A stretch of DNA of 14,952 bases from Methanobacteriaceae archaeon UBA349 (GTDB taxonomy: Archaea > Methanobacteriota > Methanobacteria > Methanobacteriales > Methanobacteriaceae), in assembly GCA_002509745.1 (NCBI GenBank), contig DAWK01000161.1, positions 1 to 14,952 on the forward strand, written 5' to 3'. A program made the translations under genes and the position numbers. Under the pieces are notes generated by a model, which searched no databases, was not told the DNA's origin, and worked only from the letters and a program-made list of their open reading frames with translations. Within the stretch, counting starts at the first letter, position 1. The number at the start of each line of letters is the position of its first letter. Below are positions 1-14,952 of the stretch, in pieces.

Positions 1-3000
1 TGGTTAACCCTCTTATACTCTCTACTGCAGGAATGGACTATAAAGCTGTTTTTGTTGCAACGTGTCTTGCAATTTAGGTATTGGAATGTTCATATCCTTC
101 ATAGGATTCAAGCTGGCCAACATAGTGGTTTACAGCCCGGAAAATTTGTTAAAATTCGGAAATATTTCAAATCCAGTATTTATGGTATCAGTCATGGGCA
201 TTATAATCATCATAATACTCATGGCCCTTAAAGTAAAGGGCAGTATATTTTATGGTATTATATTGACCTCTATTCTAGCTATAGTGGCATGTTTGTTTGC
301 TGACTACCCATATAGCATTTAATGTTTTTGGAAACTCTAATATTCCCTCATCAATTACTTCCATTCCTCCGGGTCTAAGTAATCTACCTTCTAACTGGGG
401 AGGTAATTTAATTGAGATTCCAAATGCCCAATCTCTTTCAACCATAGGACATCTGGATATTATTGGTGCTTTATCTCTCAGTTTCGTTTCCATAATATTT
501 GCTCTAATGATGGTGGATTTTTTTGATAGTTTAGGTACGGTACTGGCGGTAGGAACTCAGGCTGGGTTAGTAAATAAAGAAGGTAAATTACTTAATCTAA
601 AAAAGTCTTGGCTGTTGATGCTCTGGGAGCTATTATTGGTGGTTTTATGGGAATTAGTTCTAATACGGCTTATGTATAAAGCTCTGCAGGTGTAAGTGAA
701 GGTGGTAGGACTGCATTAACTGCATTAGTTGTCAGTGGGCTGTTTTTGATTGGAATGTTATTTGTTCCACTGGCCTATTTTATTCCTGCTGCTGCTACAG
801 CTCCCGCATTGATAATTGTTGGATTTTTCATGATTACTATGATAAATAAATTAATTGGGATGATTTTGAGGAAGCATTACCTGCCTTTTTAACAATTACT
901 TCTATGACATTTACTTTTAGTATATCCAAAGGTATTTGGATTCATTTCTTATTGTATAATTAAGTTAGTTTTAGGAAAATGGAGAGAAGTTCACCCATTA
1001 ATGTCGATAGTATCACTAATTTTTGTTTTATACTTTATCTTTGTTGCAAATATGCTTTAAATTTAAAATTAATTAAAAAAATAGTTAATAATTTAATTTG
1101 CTTTTTTTGAGGGATTATTTTCAATAATATGTTAAATTCATATGGAAATACAAAAAAAAGGGGAAAAGGGATACTGATCCCTTTATTGTTTTTTACAGGT
1201 TCCGATAAATCCGCCGAGTACCATCAAGATAGCTAGAACTATTCCTGTGAGAGGTGTTCCGGTTTTTTTCATTCCTATCGTTTGGGTTGTGGTTGCTGCG
1301 TTTACTTGTGGTTGTGCGTTTAAATTGAGGGAGTTAACTCCGCTGCTGTTTATATTGTAGGTGTCTGAAGCAATTGATGCGGTGAATAGATAGATTCCTG
1401 GTTTTGTGGTCCTTCCTGTGATGTAGAGATATGGATCGCCTACGGTGACGTTGTTGAATGTCCAGGTTATGGTGTTCCCATTAATTGTCCAGTTTCCATC
1501 ACCCTTAATTTCAGATATTAAAAATCCTTCTGGTAGGGGTATGGTTATGGTTACGTTTTGTGCATCGTCTGGTCCGTTGTTTCCGAGTTTGTAGGTTAAA
1601 GTGAATGTTTCACCTACTTTGGGGTTGTTTTTGTTGCTGGTTATCTGGATGTAGAGATCTGCTTTTGGTACATAGATTGTGGCATTTGTTGTTTGTGTTG
1701 ATCCCATGAGTGTTGCTGTGTTTGTGGTGTTTTTGCCTGCCATAATGCGGGTTATTTTACTGGTCAGATTAAGTGTGGCTGTTTCTCCGCTGTTAAGGTT
1801 CAAGGTCCAAATTCCCGTTAAGTTGTTATATGTTCCGTTGGATGGGGTTATAACGATGTCTGTAAAGCTAAATGGCATTATATCCAGTATCTGAATGTTA
1901 TCAGCAGCACTGGGTCCGTTGTTGTGTGCAGTTACGATGAATGTGATTGTGTCTCCTACATCTGGCCGTGCATTGTCAACAGTTTTAGAAATTGTAATGT
2001 CAGATTCTCTTTCTACAGTTGTAGTTACAGTATCAGTTGCATTTGCCGGATCACTTATATGTGCAGATGTGGTTATAGTCACAGTATTGGATAGTATGGT
2101 ATCTGCTGGTATTGATGGTGATACTGTGCCATTTAAAGTTATAATACATGAACCACCTACTGGAAATGTTCCCAAGTTTATATTCAGGTTTCCAGTTCCG
2201 GATGTGGGGCCTGAAGCTCCGCCAGTGTAGTTAGCAGTCCATGAAATATCTGATATACCTAGTGGGAATGTATCAGATATTATAACATTGGCAGCAGTAT
2301 CAGGTCCATTGTTGGTGGCTGTTATGGTGTAAGTGATTTGATTCCCTGCAATAACTGTGTCTGACCCTGTTTTAGTGATAGCTAAGTTTGCTTCTGGATT
2401 CACCTGCAGATCAGCAGATGCAGTGTCAAATCCTTCATTATCAATAGGGTCCTGTTCTGTTGTACTAACAGTGTTGGTTATAATCGTGTTACTAGCATTA
2501 ACTGCAGCTCCAAAAACAACCCAGATAACATCACTCCTATGCAAGGGTCCTGCGTATGTAGGATACACATTAAAAGATCCTTGTGCTAAAAATGAGTCTA
2601 GAATCCAGTTGATTCCGTCAAATGTATGCCAAATATCACCGGTACCTATCAATTGGCTTGGCCAGTCTTCACGTAACACCAGATTTGTGACAGGACTAGG
2701 GCCCATGTTGGTTGCAGTGAACACCACTATAACATGGTCCAAGTAGTTTACTGGATCGGTTATTGTTACAATGTTATGGTTGTTGTTTACGAATTCATTG
2801 TAATCAGCATAGAATGTTTCCAGATTTACATGAGCAGCCAGGATTGTTATGCTGGTTGTGACGTTCTGTTCATCAAGGGTTCCGTTAACCTCTTGAACCC
2901 CCGCATTGGTTGCAGTGAATAGTATGGAGGCTAATCCTCCGAGAGTATTTCCTGTAAATGGTGCTGTTAAGATACCAAAAGGTCCGTTAGTTAAACTAAA

Positions 3001-6000
3001 AGTAACTGGAGTACCATCAGGAATATACTCACCAACACCAGGGATATATGGAGTTACAGTAGTTCCATTACATAGATTATTGAAACTGGCTGTGATTAAA
3101 CTGGTTTGAGTGTTGTTGATAAAGCTTGGTGTGGCATTGATACTTAAAAAAACCCAGTTCGTAGGAGGACTAAATCCAGATATAAGGTTATTCCAGTTGT
3201 TATCTGGGTGATTAGTTCCCCACCAGTTATTTTCAATGTCCACTGTCCCACTGTCCGAATCTACAACTGAATATTCTACTATGCCATATGCTGAATTTCC
3301 TACAATACGGTTAAAATGAGCTGTTAAGTTACCATGATCATTCGCAATTGCTCCACCTTGAAGATTTGCAGAATTACTGATGAAATTATTGCAAATGACA
3401 GTTAAATTTCCTCTTTCGTTAATGAGAGCTCCACCACTCAAAGTCGCATGATTCTCAGTGAAATTACTGCTAGTTACATTGCAATTACCATAGTTATTGA
3501 AGATAGCACCATTACCTGCAGTGTTAGTAATGAAATCACAAGTTTCTACGTTTAAATTTCCATAATTATTGTAGATAACACCACCATAACCGTCTGCCTG
3601 GTTATTAGTGAAAATACTGCCAGTAACATTTAAAGTGCCGCCATTACCTATAGCTCCACCAACACCTGCTGCGTTATGGTCAAAATTACTGTTTGAGACA
3701 CTTAAAATGCCTCCGTTGTAAATAGCTCCGCCCCAAGTTGCATAGTTATTAGTGAAAATACAATTCTCTATAGTCAGATTACCTTCGTTTTGGATGGTAC
3801 CAAAACCCCAAGTTGAATTTCCGTTTGTAATTGTTAGGTTTTGGAGTGTAACAGCTATGCCGGACTGAATGTGGAATATCCATGTTGTGTCGGATCCATT
3901 TATCATGGTTCCTGTTTGGCTCTCTCCAATAATTGTCATATTTCTATCAATTGTAATCTGTGTGTTTCCTGTACCTGTGTATTGTCCATTTGCAATGGTT
4001 ATATTCCCGTTAGGATTTACAGTTCTTGTTGCGTTTTTGATGGATAGTTTAGGTCCGTTTAAACCCGAAATGTAAGTCGCACTTTGACCATCCCAGGAGT
4101 CATTTCCAGTGGCATTGTTCACGTAAATTATTCCTGGATCTGCGGAAACAGTGCCTATACAGAAGATCAATGCTAAGCTTAAAAGCAGTAAAGGAAAGAA
4201 AGTTTTAAATGCAATTGTTTGTTTTTGTATGTTTTCACCTCCTTTATGTCTAATAATAATTTTCAATGAAGTATTGTATCATTTAGATTATTATTAAATA
4301 CTAACATTGGATGTGAAAAAGAAAAATTTATAAATAATAATTATTAATTGCTTTAAAATGAATTGTCATGTAATTTTATTGAATTAGAAGCATATAAAAT
4401 AAGAAAAAACTTTTATTCTACGTTCAAATTTGTACGAAGGTCGTTACTATGATACAATTTCATAAATCAATGGATTAATTGAAATAAATAAAAAAAGGGA
4501 TTTTTAATCCATTATTGATTTTAGGGGTGGTTAATAAATCTCCAAGTAATTCCCAAAGACAATTTCAAATACAAAAATTAAAAGATAAATTTCTATCAAT
4601 TTTAGGTTGATAAATTATAATGAATTAAGAAAAAATTAAAAAAGCAAATTTTCGTAGTATATGGCTAATTTTTCTGTATTTGATGTATTCAATAAGATTA
4701 AAAATAATTTAAAAATAAAATATAATAGGCCTGGATTTAAATCCTCACCTATTCAAATTAATTTATTTGCTCATTAATATTAGTAATTACTATTTACTAA
4801 TTTAATAAATCTAATTCTTTACTTCTTCAGTTTCGTCATTAAACACTTGTGCTTGACCATTACGCAATATATGGAGATTGTTTCCCATTCGGTAACCTTC
4901 TTCCTCAGCCAATTCGGCGTAAGCAGTTAACATTTCCAGATCTCCGTGAGATGGAATTATATGTGCTGGGTTAAGCATTCTAATGAAATTACGGTGGTCC
5001 TCACGACCGGCGTGGCCTGAAACGTGAGCATTGGTGAATATACGAGCACCCTTTGATTTCAAACGTCGCTCTAACAAGTTACGATTGGCCCTATTTAATG
5101 GATTGGGTATAACTGGAGCAGAGAATATTATATTATCTCCATGTTGTACATTGAAACTTGTTTTTTCATTAGCTATTCTAGGAAGTAGTGCATCTGGTTC
5201 TCCCTGATGGCCAGTGGCTAAAAGCACATAATCTTCTCTGTTCTCATCTGCTAAAGTCAGGGCCCTATTAATTGATTTAGGACTTCCATATATGCTACTA
5301 TTTTTAGGAAGTTTTAATATTCCCATGGTTTCGGCAAGACTACAGTATCTTTCCATAGAACGGCCGAGTAGCAACATTTTACGGTCGCTTTTGGCTACTA
5401 TTTCACTTATGGCCTGTATCCTTTCGATATGGGATGCAAAGGTAGTGACTATTATTCCCTCTTCTTCTTTTAATGGTTGTTCCAGTATATCTTCAAGAAC
5501 TACTCTAGCTACCCTTTCTGAATGGGTTATCACCTGATCATATTCTGCAGCACGGGTGGAATCCACGATGAATCCTAGAACTCCTTTTTCACCTAATTCT
5601 CTGAATCTCTGATAATCTGGTGGTGGGGAGAGTTTCTGGTGATTATCAAACTTGAAATCATTAGAGTAAACTATTATTCCCTCTGATGTGTGTAACACCG
5701 GTGTAACTGCTTGAGGTATACTGTGTGTGGTGTGCACAAATTCTAAGGTTACATCTGGTGATATTTGACATTTTTCACCGGATTTTAATACTTGGAGGGG
5801 ATTGTTGAATTTAAACTTCCTTTCTCCTTTAATGATCCGCTCTATTAATGCCATGGTATATGGGGTTGCAATAATAGGGGCCTCATATCTCTGTGCAAGT
5901 TTGGCTACGGCACCTATGTGATCCAGGTGACCGTGGGTGAAAACTATGGCCTTGACCTTTCCATTAACATCTTTCATAAGGGTGTCATCAGGTATGACGC

Positions 6001-9000
6001 CCCTTTCTATAAGGTCTAAACTATGCATTTTTTCTATATTGGTATCTTCGTGAATATGGAGTCGATCGAGGTGGATTCCCATGTCGAATATTATAACATC
6101 TTCGCCTACCTTAACGGCGGTCATGTTTTTACCCACTTCCTCGTATCCTCCCATTGCTATTATTTCAATGCTCATATATTAATCTCCTAATTATTCCTAT
6201 TTTTAAATTATTCAACAAATCTGGTGCTGAATTCAGCAACAAATAATTCAATTTTTTTTAAAGAGTGAATTTATTTAATTCTTTATTAAATTGGCCCATT
6301 TCACTGTTGGGACTTATTTTATAGTGTTATCCTGAATTTATTGATGATCAATGTTTATATCTGGTAAATTTTCAATTATATCTATTTGTTCAAATCTCAA
6401 TTAATTATTATTTATTTGTCTTTATTATTTTTATTTTAAATGGTTTCTTAGATGCATTAGTTATTAAATTGACATTTCTAAATCGTATATTTGAATAAAA
6501 ATAGCCTAATTTCTTTTCTAATTGCTAATATTATATATTTGCCCCGGGAATTTCCATAAAAATATTAGATTTACTATTACACAGATAATAAATCCTTAAT
6601 TCTTATAAAAATTAAGAAACCACTTTAAATAAAAAATCAAAAGTACAAAAATAATGATTTATAAATTTAAAATATATTCTTATTGTTAATTTATATTCAA
6701 TTAACATGCTTTATATAGTTTATGGGATTTTTTTTATAGATAATTAATTAAAATAGTGTTTTTAATGATTTTATAAATTAGAATGACTATTATTGAGAAA
6801 ATATAAACTAAAATAAAAAAACAAGCTGAAAATGATGATAATTTTTAATATAAAATAAAATTTGTTTAAAACGTGCTAAACCAGTGTAATATTAGATATA
6901 AAAATAGAATTTGTACTTAAAAAAATAAAAGAAATGTTAGGGATATTTCCCTAACATCTAAAATGGCAGTGAAGCATATCTGGCTTTAAATTTAACCAGA
7001 CTCCAACTTCTAACTACGCCCAGACTGTTTCTGGAACTGGTAGCATCTGCTTTTAACCATTTTCCATTCACATATACTTCTGAAAAGACATGACCATAAG
7101 TGCTTCCACTGCTAAATCTAGCACTTGCATGTACATATCTAGATTGTATGCCTACGGCCCTCATTAAAGCATTAATGAGGTGAGCATGATCTACACAGTT
7201 TCCTTTTCTGTACTGGAGAGTTTTAACTGCTCCGTATTTGCTGTTGTAGTAAAAACTGTAAGCCAGGTGATCCCTAACCCAGTTGAATATTTTGGTTGCT
7301 TTGGAACTGTAGGAAGTAGCACCGCTAGTTATTGTTTTGGCCACTGATTTTATAGTTGAAGCAGTGACTTGACAATTTTTACTTGAAATCAAATATGGAT
7401 TTTTGCTAACTGTTGTCGTTGCTGCTGCTGTTGCTACTGGTTTAGTTGTAGTTAATTTAGTGACTGTTTTGTATCTGATCTGGTAGGTCCACTTGTAAGT
7501 ATAGGTATAGTAAGTTTTTTTCACTTTTTTGTAGACATACTTGTATTTCCAAGTATATTTGTTTTTGGTATACCATTTCCCGTGGTATTTATACTTGACC
7601 TTGTAGTATCTCTTGTATTTTACCTTTACTTTCTGGTTTACATACTTGGTATGGGCAACTTTCACTTTAGCCTTATACCAGTATTTGTAAGGTACCTTAA
7701 CTGTAACATTGTAATACGTTGTGTTATTAGCTACACCGCTACTGGTACTTGTTTTTACTGTTGAATTATTGGTGCTATTGTTAAGTGTCGAAGCACTGGT
7801 GCTAACTGTTTGATTTGTTGCCGGGTCTGTATTGTTAGTTATATTCTGTAATGTTCCATCACTAGTTTTATTTGCGTTTTCCAGTGATGTTTGATTCACG
7901 TCAGTGGCGTGAATTCCACTTAAGCTTAAAAAAGCTAAACATAATGTAAATACGAAAACTAGATTTAATTTTCGCGAAATTTTACCGCCTCCATATCAAT
8001 GCCGCTTTAAAAAGTTCATATTATTGAAAAAAGTTCAACAATAATCATATTGACTAAATAAAGGTCACACTGATATCATCATATCATCTTTGACTTACCA
8101 TATAAAGATTGTGGTTCAAAATCAAGAAAAGGGCCGTATTTGTGCCTATTAAATCAAATAAGACCCAATTAGAGCTTTTTTTATTGCAATGTAATGGAAA
8201 GGACTCTACCATACCCTATTTAAATAAAATCCTCCAAGTAAGAGCTTTTTTTGAGAATAGGTTATTGTTTAAGGCTAAATCTTATACATGTGTCATGGCC
8301 TATACTTGCCTCAGTGGAGATTTAGAGGCATGTGTTAAAATAATGCACCATATGCCTTTTTTATTTATTACGATATGTTTTAGTCCTTTTATTTATAAAA
8401 TAATGGGATTTTAGCCTGATTTGATATTTTTTAATTGTTAGGGATTAACAATATTGACTTCAAAAAAAATTTCAATAATATGAAATAAAAATAGAAAATA
8501 TTTAATTTTTCTGCATGAATTCTTTTTCAGCCCTTAAAGATAATTTCAGCAGCTTTTTGTCAACTAAAATAAACGAGGATATATAATTCCAGACTACTCC
8601 CATGCCCCAGAAGGTTATAGGAAAAATGACCCACAGAAAATTAGGAGTGAATATAAGATTAATAATAGCTGAAACAGCATTTATAGATAAATAAATGGCC
8701 AAATGTATGTAGAAACTTCTGGCCCGGTCTGCTTTGGCCACTTTATGTTATGATTCTTGGTATTCTTCTAGAGATATGTTTTTGGACATTATTTTCTCAC
8801 CAATACAATTTATTATCAAATATCCTTAATATTATTGCTCAATAAATTATTGAAAATAAGAATTAATATCAATTTTAATTCAAAAAAAAATAATAAAAAA
8901 ATAGTGATTTAAATAATTCTAACTAATATTTTGTCAATATGGTGGCCATCCATATCTACGATTTCAAATTCAATGTTTTCCCACTGGAATATTTCTCCAG

Positions 9001-12000
9001 TATCTGGTACCTTACCAGTGTAGCTCATTATAAAACCACCAATAGTATTGAAATTACCTTTATTCTCATCAGGAAGCTTTTCAATATTCAACACTTCCTT
9101 AAATTCTTCTGCTGATAAATAACCATCTACCAACCACGATCCATCCTTTCTAAGAACGGCTTTAGGTTCGTTTGGTTCATCTAAAGAGGGTATATCTCCA
9201 ACCAACGCTTCTAATATGTCGTTGAGTGTTATTAAACCTTCTATACTCCCATATTCGTCCACTACCATGGCCATATGCACGTAGTTTTTGTTTTCTTTGA
9301 GAAGGTTTAATACATCTAAAATAGGCAGAGTTTCTGGTATAACTAAAGGTTCCTTTAAATTGGACTCAATATTGATTTCTTCTCCATTTAAAATTGATCC
9401 TAGAATGTCTTTAGTCTGAACAACACCTAAAAAATTGTTTAATTCATCTTTACCCACTGGAAAAATAGATCGTTCACTACCAATTATCTGTTTTTCAGCT
9501 TCTTCTAAGGGATCATCCAGGTCTAACCATATGATCTCTGTTTTGGGTGTCATCAAACTGCCAACTTTTTGCTGGTCCAGTCTAAAAACTCTTTTAATAA
9601 TATCTTCTTCTTCCTTTTCCACAGTTCCGGCTTTTAGACCTTCCTTAATAAGGAGTTTGATTTCGTCTTCAGTTACTTTATCACTGCTTTCTTTTTTGGA
9701 TCCAATTAAACGCAATAGTGAATCGGTGGAAAAACTTAAAAGAGAAACCACGGGGCTGGTGATTCGGGATAATATCAGTAATGGTCGGGCTATCTTAACT
9801 GAAATCTTTTCAGGATTATTAAGTCCTATCCTCTTTGGAACCAGTTCTCCAACTACCAGTGAGAAGTAAGTAATTATCAAAACCACTACGATTATACTTA
9901 ATGTGTCACTGTAAGGTGCTAAAAAGCTGAAACCACTCAAATAATTGTTTAAATAAATGGAAATCGTGGCACCACCAAAGGCACCTGCTAAAATTCCTAT
10001 CAGAGTAATCCCAATTTGAACTGCTGATAAAAATTGGTTGGGAGACTCTAATAATTCTAGGGTGATATCAGCACCTTTATTTCCGTCCTGACTCATTTTT
10101 TGCAGTTTAATTTTTCGAGAAGATATAACTGCTATTTCAGACATGGCCAACATACCATTTAATAAAATAAGCATTCCAATAGCAAAAATTTCTAAAAATA
10201 GATTACTCATGATTATCCTCTTACTTTAGGTTATTTAAATTATTTATTAATTAAATTTATTAAATTATTTATTTGAATTAATGAAAAATAGTTCTTAATT
10301 TTATAATCCTTTTGTTGGTCTTAATTTATTAATTTATCTGATTTCAAGAACTATTCCTCCCATTAAAACTAAGGGGATGTTCAATGTTAATAATCAATGT
10401 ATCTGAATTTTTTCTCCATTAACATGACTATTCCAAAGGCAATTAATCCCAGTACTAATGAAATAACGATGGAACTGGTTTCACTTAAATCAATCTTTTG
10501 ATAAGGCAATCTAAGGGTACCCAACATTAACCCCACCAGAAAGGACATGGTAACGTGTTCATGATGTCTAAGTAAATAATCCAGTAATCTTGAAAATGAA
10601 AGTATCCCAATCAGGGCTCCGGTCATGAAGGTTACGATTTCTGTAATAGATAAACTGTTCAGGGCGTTGATCATGTACTCGTACTGGTTTAAAAGCAGTA
10701 AAAGGAAGGCCCCGGATATTCCAGGTAATATCATAGCACAGATGGCCAGCATACCAGAAAAAAAGATAATAGGTAGGGTGTGATTGGCTGAAATAGGATT
10801 CAAGCCTACGAATATAAAGGCGAAAACAAATCCAATAATTCCGAAACTGAGGTTCTTCACTGAGAAACCTTCTATTTCTGAATAAACAATGTAGGCCGAG
10901 GCCAGAATTAAACCAGAGAAGAAGGCATAGGTGAAAGCCGCATAATTAGCTAATAAAAAACTCATTAACTGGGACAGGGTTAATACAGCCAATCCTATTC
11001 CCATAAGTAAAGGAATAAATAGCTGGAAATCAACTTCTTTTTTTAATATACTCCACGATTCTTTAAATTGGCCTTTTAAAAGTGGTTTTAGAAACTTAAA
11101 GTTTATTTTACTGATGGAGTGTACTAAACGCTCGTATATTCCAGTAATAAGGGCTATGGTTCCTCCAGAAACCCCGGGCATGATATCGGCGGTTCCCATG
11201 AAGAGACCTCTTAAGAAAATAGATAGGAAATTTTTTAGTTTTCTGTGGTACTCGGTCATTTATAATCTCCAAAATAGTTAATATGAATAAATTAATATTT
11301 ATTTTTATTTTTTGTAAATTATGATTTATTCTGATTAGATAAATTTGTTTAATATATTTATTGTATGAAAAAAGAAAATATGAATTAATTAATATTTAAA
11401 AAAATAAAAAATTTATCCTAGAAATCCTCTTAAATGTGCTGCTTCCAATATGGTTTCACCAATATTTTCTGTTTTATTTGCTTTTAAAGAAGACAAGATA
11501 ACATCAGTTAACTCTTCATGATTTTCATTTATTTGAATAGTTTCAAGTAAATTTTCAATTAAATCATTTTTTCTAAGAGATTCAGGTAAGAATTCAGTTT
11601 TGGGATTAAAAAATTTAAGAGCATCCTTTAAATCATCTTTAAAATTTAAATAAACTTTTTCTATAAATAATAAATCATCATCATCCAGTGCATTCAGTCC
11701 CAATATTTCTGGAGGTAATCCTAAAGAATAAAGGGCACAAGTAAATGTTATGACTCTAGGTAATGAAATTCCATCAATATTACGTGCATAACCAAAAAGG
11801 CCAATATGTAATTTTCTTTTTCTCCTACTGGGAATATACTTGGCTATTTGATTTATTGCTGGAGCAAGTTTTAGTATTTGTCTTTGATATTCATTACCGT
11901 ACTTTTCCAATATAGCCAAACATCTTTCCTCGTCAATTTCTGCAGGAATAGTTGTTTTTCTTTCATTTAATAATTTAATAGCTGATATGACCTCTTCCGG

Positions 12001-14952
12001 AGGATTATCATATTTAAATGAAGATTGAATGGTAAATGTATGGGCGTTGGGATATTCCTTTGAAATCCTCTCTACAGTTTGAGGTCTTAAATTACCCCGG
12101 AAGGGCGCTGAACCTATACCAATTATAGGGTATATTTTCACACCAATTTCTGTTTCTAATTTTCCCAGTCTTTGTAGGGCGGTCTTATTTAAAAGAAGTG
12201 CACTTATAAATCCATAATTCATGGCCGGGTCAGATCTTGCTAAGAAAACTCTTTGATAGTCTACAGACTTATCCTTTAAATAATCCCGAGTCATATTATG
12301 GGCATTAAGCATGTTTTCCATATCTTCAAATAGCGGAATTACATTAATTTTTTCAGGTTTAAATTCACCAATCCATTCGGCTATAGTTATATCTCCTTTT
12401 TTGAATGGTTTGGTTTGTTTACCCACAACAAAATCGTGGTAATATCGGTAAATTCTGTCAAGGCAGTCTGAAGAAGCGGTCATGGGTAAAATTACCTCAA
12501 ATACTGGCACATTATCTTTCCCGTAAAATAGTTTAGCGGCGTCAAATGAACGAGGTATACTTTCCAGGGTTTCCAGCAAAATCTTGGCTTCTGCCTTTTC
12601 AACTGTAGGGTTGGGAACTCTCAAGGTTATAAAATCATCTTTACCTAAAATTCTTTCATTAAAAAATGATCCATATTTGGTAAGTAGTTTTTTAATCACA
12701 TAATTATCTACTTCTTTACCTTCACAATCCCACATTTGTTCGTTGCAGCCTAAATGAGAAAAAACATAGTAGGCTTCTGTTATCTCGTCTTCACCACTCA
12801 GTTCAGGATCTGTTGAAAAAAAGGGTGGATTCACATTATCGGGATGTTGAGTACTCATGCATCGTGGTATTTTCATAATTAATCCCCCTTAATTCAGTTA
12901 TCTTTTGCACTGAAAATTTCTCAGAAATCCATATTCCTACTATTTTATTAGAACCTTTTAATTTTTCAATTCTTTCTACCGCCAACATAAGTTGTTTTTT
13001 ATGTGTTATATTATCTACTGGATTTCCTAAACAGTCGTAGTGCCCAGCAATAAAAATATATTCAGATTCATGTTTATCTACAGAAATTTCCAATTTATTT
13101 ATAATATCACTGATATCTGAATTTAAATCTGCCAATACTCCGTCCATCCCGGGTTCGGTTATTAAATCAACGTAATCAACTTCATAATTTTCTTTGATCC
13201 ATTGAATTACAGGCAACTGTACTCTACCATCCATGCAGTTAAGACATACTGCAAATCTATTTGTCAAAAGGTAGTTCCCCTTTAATATCTTTTAAAATCT
13301 CCTTCAAGGACATTACATCTTTGAACCATTCATTCCCAGTTATTTCATTGGTACAGGAACAATAAACCTGTGAAATTAAATACTTCAATTTCGTAGGGAG
13401 AGGTTCTGGATTTAGGCTGCAATTATCCTTCCAATTTACTCTATCTTTTTTTTTCGCTTCTTCAGTAGCACACTGCCAGGCGGTATCCCGATAGTAAATC
13501 CTTGTGATTTCTTTACTAACTGGTAGGTCATTAAATGTAAAACGGCATTCATCTAAAGTTCCCAACACATCAACTACCATTAATTGACGTTTTGGACCAT
13601 AACCAAATTCTATTTTCCCATCTTCATTTTTCAGGCCGATTTTTGAAAATTCACGAGATATCATCTTATTAATCATAATCGTACTTTCTTTTAATTCATC
13701 AAGCTCCTCATCATTCACACATGCTATTTCTTGAGCTTCAAGAGGTCTTAAATATCGGTCAGTGACTTCTAATTTAGTTGAAAAATCTATAATTGGTTTT
13801 TTTAACTTCTGATTGGGAACTGGGGGACTTTTTAATCCTAAATCTTCTGGAATTATTTCACAATCATTCAAACGTTTGAAAACACTGCTGCCTTTCGGTA
13901 AAGTGTTTCTATAAATGATTTCCAGGGGTATTAAAAAATTTCCTTTTATATTATGGGAATATATGGAGTAATCATATTCACCATCCTCAATTTTTGGATT
14001 GATTACCCGTAAAAGCTGGACTTTCATTACTTTTGACGGATTTTTTAATTCTGAAAGATTTTTTGCATTTCCATCTTCCATTAGACCCATATAATGATTT
14101 GGAACTCCTAATTCGTCCAATTTTTCAAAGAAATATGCACCTAGGAGTGCAATTGATTCACCCTTGTTATCTATATGATCGGGCATTCCTCCCCAATCAA
14201 AAATTGAGTATCTATCAGAGAAAGTGAATAAACCCTCACCGGGGGTTTCAAAAGTTGGATTCTTTATAATTTTTAAATCTTTAACGCTACCCATCTTTAA
14301 TTCTCCTATATGCTTAATTAATTCCAAATAAAACCTTAAATGGGATAAGATTTTTTACTTTTAGTATTTAATAATGGAATTGTATTGTTAATGATTAATT
14401 GTTATAATTTCATCTATATAATGTTTGTCATGTAACTATATTGCTATATAGCAACATTAAAAGTTAAATAGTATGGAAGCTTAAATTTATTTAGGTGAGG
14501 AGTGTTATGCCAAATCAGAAAACATTGAATGTGAGAATTCCCATTGATTTAATGGATGAATTCAAAGAAAAAGCATATAAAAAATATAATTACGAAAAAG
14601 GGGCCATAAAAAAAGCTAGCATAGAGGCTTTAAAAGAATGGTGTGAAAAAAATTAGTAATTATTAAAATATTTATAAAACTATTTCTTTAATACTAATTA
14701 GTAAATAAATTACTACTTGGTGTCTTCTCCACATTTAACCACCAGTATATTATCGGGACACGCCTCTATGCAGGCTGGCGTAATTTTTTGGGAATCCATA
14801 CAAAGTGTGCATTTATGAGCAGTAATATCCTTGAGAAAAATCAATTTATCTGGACAAACTTCTACACACATATTACATCCAACACAGAGTTCTTCATCAA
14901 TCACCGGTACGTTATTTTTAAGAGTGATGGCATTTACTTTGCATGCTTTTTT

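Overview
The window looks like a chromosomal piece of an AT-rich methanogen of the order Methanobacteriales (a Methanobacterium-like archaeon). The grounds are an archaeal-type PEP carboxylase (PpcA), an archaeal RNase J, a large DUF11/beta-helix surface protein with a C-terminal membrane anchor, a secreted transglutaminase-like protein of the kind that acts on pseudomurein, archaeal TATA-like promoters and strong GGAGG/GGTGA ribosome binding sites. Almost all genes lie on the minus strand. Organism and family calls come from remembered motifs; no search was run.

Layout. 1-1060 (+): the decayed 3' part of an AzgA-type purine permease, with a roughly 90-residue internal deletion, several frame changes and a nonsense codon. 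1183-4230 (-): a 1,015-residue secreted surface protein. 4811-6175 (-): RNase J, followed by a hairpin terminator. About 750 bp of AT-rich DNA with no gene then separates it from 6958-7980 (-), a secreted, Lys/Tyr-rich transglutaminase-like protein. 7993-8501 holds no convincing protein gene but has a possible short plus-strand transcript. 8502-8789 (-): a 2TM-domain membrane protein interrupted by an in-frame TAA at codon 14. 8909-10210 (-): a CNNM/CorC-type CBS-domain membrane protein. 10387-11259 (-): a DUF368 (PopT-like) polyprenyl-phosphate transporter. 11413-14294 (-): a three-gene overlapping cluster of PurC-like protein, beta-carbonic-anhydrase-like protein and PEP carboxylase. 14507-14656 (+): a 49-residue ribbon-helix-helix regulator behind a 14-bp palindrome. 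14713-14952 (-): a polyferredoxin whose 5' end lies outside the window.

How the genes fit together. The PurC/carbonic anhydrase/PEPC cluster makes metabolic sense: a carbonic anhydrase would supply the bicarbonate PEPC needs, PEPC makes oxaloacetate and hence aspartate, and SAICAR synthase consumes aspartate in purine synthesis. The surface protein, transglutaminase and DUF368 transporter form a loose envelope theme.

The most unusual observation is at translation starts. Both secreted proteins have a complete signal peptide in frame, but the codon placed exactly 7 nt after a perfect GGAGG is AUA in one and AUU in the other, and no ATG, GTG or TTG is available at the right place. Together with the interrupted 2TM gene and the decayed permease, this points to genuine non-canonical initiation, ongoing gene decay, or substitution errors in the assembly. 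These can be told apart experimentally.
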